Origin: Bordetella parapertussis
Lineage (GTDB): Bacteria > Pseudomonadota > Gammaproteobacteria > Burkholderiales > SG8-41
Assembly: GCA_945863085.1 (NCBI GenBank)
Contig: CAMBCD010000106.1
Coordinates: 1-8,408, forward strand
Length of the DNA: 8,408 nt
Reading direction: 5' to 3'
Part shown: positions 5,222-8,408 of the stretch, one piece after another
How the letters are laid out: the number at the start of each line of letters is the position of its first letter
How positions within the stretch are numbered: position 1 is the first letter of the stretch
Notes under the pieces: model-generated
Databases searched by the model: none
What the model was told of the DNA's origin: nothing
Seen by the model: the letters and a program-made list of their open reading frames with translations, nothing else
Position numbers and translations under genes: made by a program

Positions 5222-8098
5222 ATGAAACGCATGTTGTTCAATGCAACGCAGGCCGAAGAGCTGCGCGTTGCCATCGTCGACGGTCAGAAACTGATCGATC
5301 TCGACATCGAATCCGCCGGTAAAGAGCAGCGCAAAAGCAACATATACAAGGGTGTCATCACCCGCATCGAGCCCAGTCTCGAGGCCGCCTTTGTCGATTA
5401 CGGCAACGACCGCCACGGTTTCCTCCCCTTCAAGGAAGTTGCCCGCGCCTACTTCAAGTCCGGCATCGACGTCAGCAAGGCCCGTATCCAGGACGCCCTG
5501 CGTGAACGCCAGGAAATCATCGTCCAGGTCGACAAGGACGAACGCGGCAACAAGGGCGCCGCGCTGACCACCTTCATCAGCCTCGCCGGCCGTTACCTGG
5601 TGCTGATGCCCAACAACCCCCGCGGCGGCGGTGTCTCGCGCCGCATCGAAGGCGAAGAACGCGCCGAACTCAAGGAAACGGTGGCCCAGCTCGATGTGCC
5701 TAACGGCATGAGCGTGATTGCGCGCACCGCCGGGATCGGCCGCAGTGCCGAGGAACTGAACTGGGATCTGAAATACCTGCTCCAGCTGTGGACTGCCATC
5801 GAAGGCGCTGCGCATCAGCAGGACGGCGCCTTCCTGATTTTCCAGGAATCGAGCCTGGTCATCCGCGCCATCCGCGACTACTTCCACGAAGAAATCGGCG
5901 AAATCCTGATCGACACCGAGTCGATCCATGAGCAGGCTGTGCAGTTCATGAGCCACGTGATGCCGAATTACGTCGATCGTGCCAAGCTCTATCACGACGA
6001 CGTGCCGCTGTTCTCGCGCTTCCAGATCGAGCACCAGATCGAATCCGCGTTCTCGCGTTCGGTCAACCTGCCCTCCGGCGGCGCGATCGTCATCGACCAT
6101 ACTGAAGCGCTGGTCTCGGTCGACGTCAACTCCGCGCGTTCGACCCGCGGCGCCGACATCGAAGAAACCGCCTTCCGCACCAACCTCGAAGCCGCCGATG
6201 AAGCTGCGCGCCAGTTGCGGCTGCGCGACCTGGGCGGCCTGGTGGTCATCGACTTCATTGACATGGAATCGCAGCGCAATCAGCGCGAAGTCGAGAACCG
6301 GCTGCGCGATGCGCTGAAATACGACCGTGCCCGCGTGCAGATCGGCAAAATCTCCCGCTTCGGCCTGATGGAATTGTCGCGCCAGCGGCTGCGCCCTTCC
6401 CTCGGCGAATCCAACCACAGCGCCTGCCCGCGCTGCCATGGCACCGGCCACATCCGCGGCACCGAATCGACCGCGCTGCACATCCTGCGCATCATTCAGG
6501 AAGAGGCGATGAAGGACAACACCGCGGCAGTGCATGCCCAGGTGCCGGTCGATGTCGCGACTTTCCTGCTCAACGAAAAACGCGTTGACCTGCAGTTGCT
6601 TGAATCACGCCATCGCGTCAACGTGATGCTGATTCCGAATATTCACCTGCAGACGCCCAACTACACCCTGGTGCGGATGCGTCACGACGACTTGAACCAG
6701 AGTGAACCGCTGGCGCCCAGCTACCAAATGGTGCAGTTGCCCAGTGAAGAAGACAAATCGGGTGCCGAAGACGAAGCCGCAGCACCCAAGCAGGAAGCCG
6801 CCGTCAAAGGCATCACGCCGATGCAGATGCAACCTGCGCCGATGCGTGTCGAACCGGCAGCATCGCCCGCAGCGACATCAACCGCCCTGCCCGCAGGTGA
6901 TGAAGATTCCATCATCGGCAAAATCATGGGCTGGTTCCGCCGCAAACCGGCAACCGAACCCGCAGCCAGCGCAACAGCCGAACCCGCACGCAATACCCAG
7001 CGCCCCGCCTCCCGCGGCGGCAATGGTGACCGCGGCCGCGGCGGCCGTCCGCAACGCGGCGAACGTGGAGAATCTGGCCGCAATGAGCGCGGCGCCTCAG
7101 GTCGTGGTGGCGAACGTGGCGGCCGTGGTGGACGGGGGCGTGGTGAATCTGGCCGCAATGAGCGCGGCGAACGTCCGGAACGCGAAGCCGGAGCTGCTGG
7201 CGAGGCCCGCAACGAAGGTCAACAACAACGTCGTGGCGGCCGTAGTGAAGGACGAGAACAAGGCCGCGACCAGCAACGTCGTGACCGCCCGGAACGTGAC
7301 CAGGCCGTGCAATCCCCGGCTGCTGCACAGGACATGCCGCAGCTTGATGCCGCCATGGCCGTCAACGGCGCACCAGCCAATGGTGGCGCGCCCGCCGCTG
7401 AACACCAGGGCGAAGAGCGCGGCGGCAGCCGTCGTCGCCGTGGCCGTCGTGGTGGTGCCGATCGCGGAGAGCGTGGCGAGCAGCAGCAGGAACGCCAGGG
7501 CCAGCAACAACGCGGTGACCGCGTCTGGTATCCGCGCACACCCTTTGTGCCGGATCCGAATGCCGCCAACGCCGTACCCGGTGCAAACACCGCCTACGAA
7601 GAAATCGTCCCGGAAGCCGCACCGGCAACCGCCCAGGAAATTGGGCGGGAAGTCGTGCAGGAATCAGCACAAAGTTCCGCGCCGATGGTCTCATCGGCTG
7701 ATTTCCCTTATGTCGCCATGGGCGAACCGACGCGCAGAGCCGAGCCCGATGCGGAAGCGGCACCGGAAGCAGCTGCACCGGTATTCAAGGCCCCGGAAAC
7801 GATCTACACCCCGCCGGCTCCGGAGCCCGCTGCCCCGGCACCTGTTGCCGCAGCACCGGCTCCGCAAACCATCATCGCCAAGCCCGCACCGGTTCCCGTA
7901 CCCGTTGCAGCCCCGATGCAGCCGCTCAAACTCGACTGGCCTTCTGATTTGCAACAGGTCGAAACCAGCCGGGAACGCCAGCAGGCTGCCGAGCAAGCCG
8001 CGACCGATGATGGCGCACCCAAACGCGTCAAACGTGTGCGTCCGCCGGTGGAAAGCGCTCCCAGTGAACCGCTGCAGCAGGTGGAGACTCGCGGTTAA
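5222..8098 (+). CDS. rne: Ribonuclease E, essential endoribonuclease and degradosome scaffold
   Basis: The product has 958 residues, shorter than the 1061 of E. coli RNase E. RNase E cuts single-stranded AU-rich RNA in rRNA and tRNA maturation and mRNA decay. The catalytic half is complete: an S1 RNA-binding domain inserted in an RNase H-like fold (about 35-125), the 5'-sensor region (about 125-215), the DNase I-like domain with metal ligands D301 (SVDVNSA) and D344 (VVIDFIDM), the Zn-link C402PRC405 that joins dimers, and the small domain to about 500. The tail from 505 is low complexity. [13 protein letters not shown] (563-575) looks like an amphipathic membrane-binding helix, followed by RGG/RGE-rich stretches (595-695, 734-766), a Pro/Ala-rich spacer (835-900) and a basic patch KRVKRVRP (934-941). 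The full S1-to-Zn-link catalytic half plus the long tail fits RNase E rather than RNase G. The start has a GGGAG ribosome binding site 6 nt upstream. The gene stands alone, with a long leader and a strong terminator. Confidence 0.97.
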   Translation: MKRMLFNATQAEELRVAIVDGQKLIDLDIESAGKEQRKSNIYKGVITRIEPSLEAAFVDYGNDRHGFLPFKEVARAYFKSGIDVSKARIQDALRERQEIIVQVDKDERGNKGAALTTFISLAGRYLVLMPNNPRGGGVSRRIEGEERAELKETVAQLDVPNGMSVIARTAGIGRSAEELNWDLKYLLQLWTAIEGAAHQQDGAFLIFQESSLVIRAIRDYFHEEIGEILIDTESIHEQAVQFMSHVMPNYVDRAKLYHDDVPLFSRFQIEHQIESAFSRSVNLPSGGAIVIDHTEALVSVDVNSARSTRGADIEETAFRTNLEAADEAARQLRLRDLGGLVVIDFIDMESQRNQREVENRLRDALKYDRARVQIGKISRFGLMELSRQRLRPSLGESNHSACPRCHGTGHIRGTESTALHILRIIQEEAMKDNTAAVHAQVPVDVATFLLNEKRVDLQLLESRHRVNVMLIPNIHLQTPNYTLVRMRHDDLNQSEPLAPSYQMVQLPSEEDKSGAEDEAAAPKQEAAVKGITPMQMQPAPMRVEPAASPAATSTALPAGDEDSIIGKIMGWFRRKPATEPAASATAEPARNTQRPASRGGNGDRGRGGRPQRGERGESGRNERGASGRGGERGGRGGRGRGESGRNERGERPEREAGAAGEARNEGQQQRRGGRSEGREQGRDQQRRDRPERDQAVQSPAAAQDMPQLDAAMAVNGAPANGGAPAAEHQGEERGGSRRRRGRRGGADRGERGEQQQERQGQQQRGDRVWYPRTPFVPDPNAANAVPGANTAYEEIVPEAAPATAQEIGREVVQESAQSSAPMVSSADFPYVAMGEPTRRAEPDAEAAPEAAAPVFKAPETIYTPPAPEPAAPAPVAAAPAPQTIIAKPAPVPVPVAAPMQPLKLDWPSDLQQVETSRERQQAAEQAATDDGAPKRVKRVRPPVESAPSEPLQQVETRG
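7070..7169 (+). repeat. 25-bp direct repeat spaced 75 bp apart within the RNase E RGG region
   Basis: An identical 25-nt segment beginning GAATCTGGCC occurs at 7070-7094 and 7145-7169, exactly 75 bp (25 codons) apart. Both copies encode the peptide GESGRNERG (residues 616-624 and 641-649). The in-frame spacing suggests recent duplication of a 25-residue module, a usual way for such disordered tails to grow or shrink. Confidence 0.85.
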
Positions 8099-8161
8099 GG
8101 CGCGAAATGACAGGTCTATCGAGGGGTATCAATTAAGTATTTGTTTTTATTGATATTTTAA

Positions 8162-8196
8162 TAAAAAACGGCGCAGAGATTCTGCGCCGTTTTTTA
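8162..8196 (+). terminator. Strong bidirectional intrinsic terminator after rne
   Basis: A 16-bp perfect stem, with CGGCGCAGA as its GC-rich core and A-runs and T-runs at its ends, closes on a GAT loop (8178-8180). On the plus strand the stem runs into six T's (8190-8195), 64 nt past the rne stop. On the minus strand the mirror-image T-run follows the same stem, so it can also stop transcription from the transporter gene, whose stop codon is 13 nt away. Confidence 0.93.
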
Positions 8197-8208
8197 ATTT
8201 ACAAGTGC

Positions 8209-8408
8209 TTATTGCGTGTTCGCCGGGGCTCCGAATCGCCAGATATGGACGCGCCAGCGCAGGGCAATCAGCAGAGTGAATGCCAGGCCGATGAGGCAGT
8301 AGGCGGTGGCCATTGCGCGAAACCCGAAATGTTCGATCAGCGGACCCGAAGCCAGCAGGCCGATCGGCAAGGTATAAATCACCAGCATGCGGATACCCAT
8401 CACCCGGC
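8209..8408 (-). CDS. Probable major facilitator superfamily transporter, C-terminal end only (cut by right edge)
   Basis: The frame is open from the right edge down to the TAA at 8209-8211, about 65 codons, so the start lies outside the window. The visible part reads RVMGIRMLVIYTLPIG, a second hydrophobic stretch, then a short basic tail ending GAPANTQ. Two membrane helices are evident, joined by a loop LIEHFGFRA; this loop and the RVMG...PIG pattern resemble the last two helices (11 and 12) of MFS exporters. GTG and ATG codons at the very edge (8403 and 8400) are probably internal, since an isolated 64-residue protein would be unusual. The gene converges with rne across the shared terminator. 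Substrate unknown. Confidence 0.6.
   Translation of the reverse strand, partial: RVMGIRMLVIYTLPIGLLASGPLIEHFGFRAMATAYCLIGLAFTLLIALRWRVHIWRFGAPANTQ

Noticed and set aside
5111..6535. A 474-codon open frame antisense to the RNase E catalytic half
   Set aside because: It is an antisense shadow of GC-rich, strongly conserved rne coding sequence. Its composition (rich in Phe, Val, Asp and Gln) mirrors rne codons and it matches no family I recognise.
6702..8153. A 483-codon frame overlapping the RNase E tail in another plus-strand frame
   Set aside because: The low-complexity, GC-rich tail keeps stop codons out of alternative frames. The product is a run of Pro, Arg, Ala and Ser without domains, and the rne frame carries the recognisable RGG, membrane-helix and C-terminal features.
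8209..8403. Reading the right-edge frame as a complete 64-residue membrane protein
   Set aside because: The frame stays open to the window edge and the visible part looks like the last two helices of a larger transporter, so a truncated gene is the simpler reading.

Overview
This window is a stretch of bacterial core chromosome, most likely from a betaproteobacterium (Burkholderiales or Nitrosomonadales; I cannot place it more finely). The evidence is the gene set and its order: the start of rpmF, then yceD, a Maf/YceF pyrophosphatase, a tetrapyrrole-methylase-type methyltransferase, an S49 peptidase, a Gph-type HAD phosphatase and rluC, with rne (RNase E) divergent from rluC. From memory, this block is typical of betaproteobacteria. 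Coding is dense and GC-rich, and I see no insertion sequence, phage gene, tRNA, rRNA or CRISPR array.

Layout: (1) 1-618, minus strand: yceD (large-subunit rRNA accumulation protein), then rpmF (ribosomal protein L32), cut by the left edge. (2) 748-2075, plus strand: YceF-type Maf (m7GTP pyrophosphatase) overlapping by an ATGA junction an RsmI-related methyltransferase. (3) 2082-4718, minus strand: rluC, a Gph-like HAD phosphatase overlapping it by 17 nt, then an 83-nt spacer and a membrane-anchored S49 (SppA-like) peptidase. The peptidase and the methyltransferase converge with only 6 nt between their stop codons. (4) 4719-5221: a long gene-poor stretch that is best read as the rne promoter and mRNA leader. 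It holds a good sigma-70-like promoter, several perfect hairpins, a 12-bp tandem repeat and two doubtful small ORFs. (5) 5222-8098, plus strand: rne, with a complete catalytic half and a long disordered RGG-rich scaffold half. It is followed by a strong bidirectional terminator. (6) 8209 to the right edge, minus strand: the C-terminal end of a probable major facilitator transporter.

The common theme is ribosome and RNA metabolism. YceD supports 23S rRNA accumulation, L32 is a 50S protein, RluC makes pseudouridines in 23S rRNA, the RsmI-like protein belongs to a family that includes a 16S rRNA methyltransferase, Maf/YceF removes a modified nucleotide, and RNase E matures and degrades RNA. I did not find a convincing new defence or mobile system. 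The parts most worth a second look are the rne leader, the architecture of the RNase E tail, the divergent RsmI paralogue coupled to Maf, and the spacer where related genomes, as I recall them, carry a Rieske protein gene.
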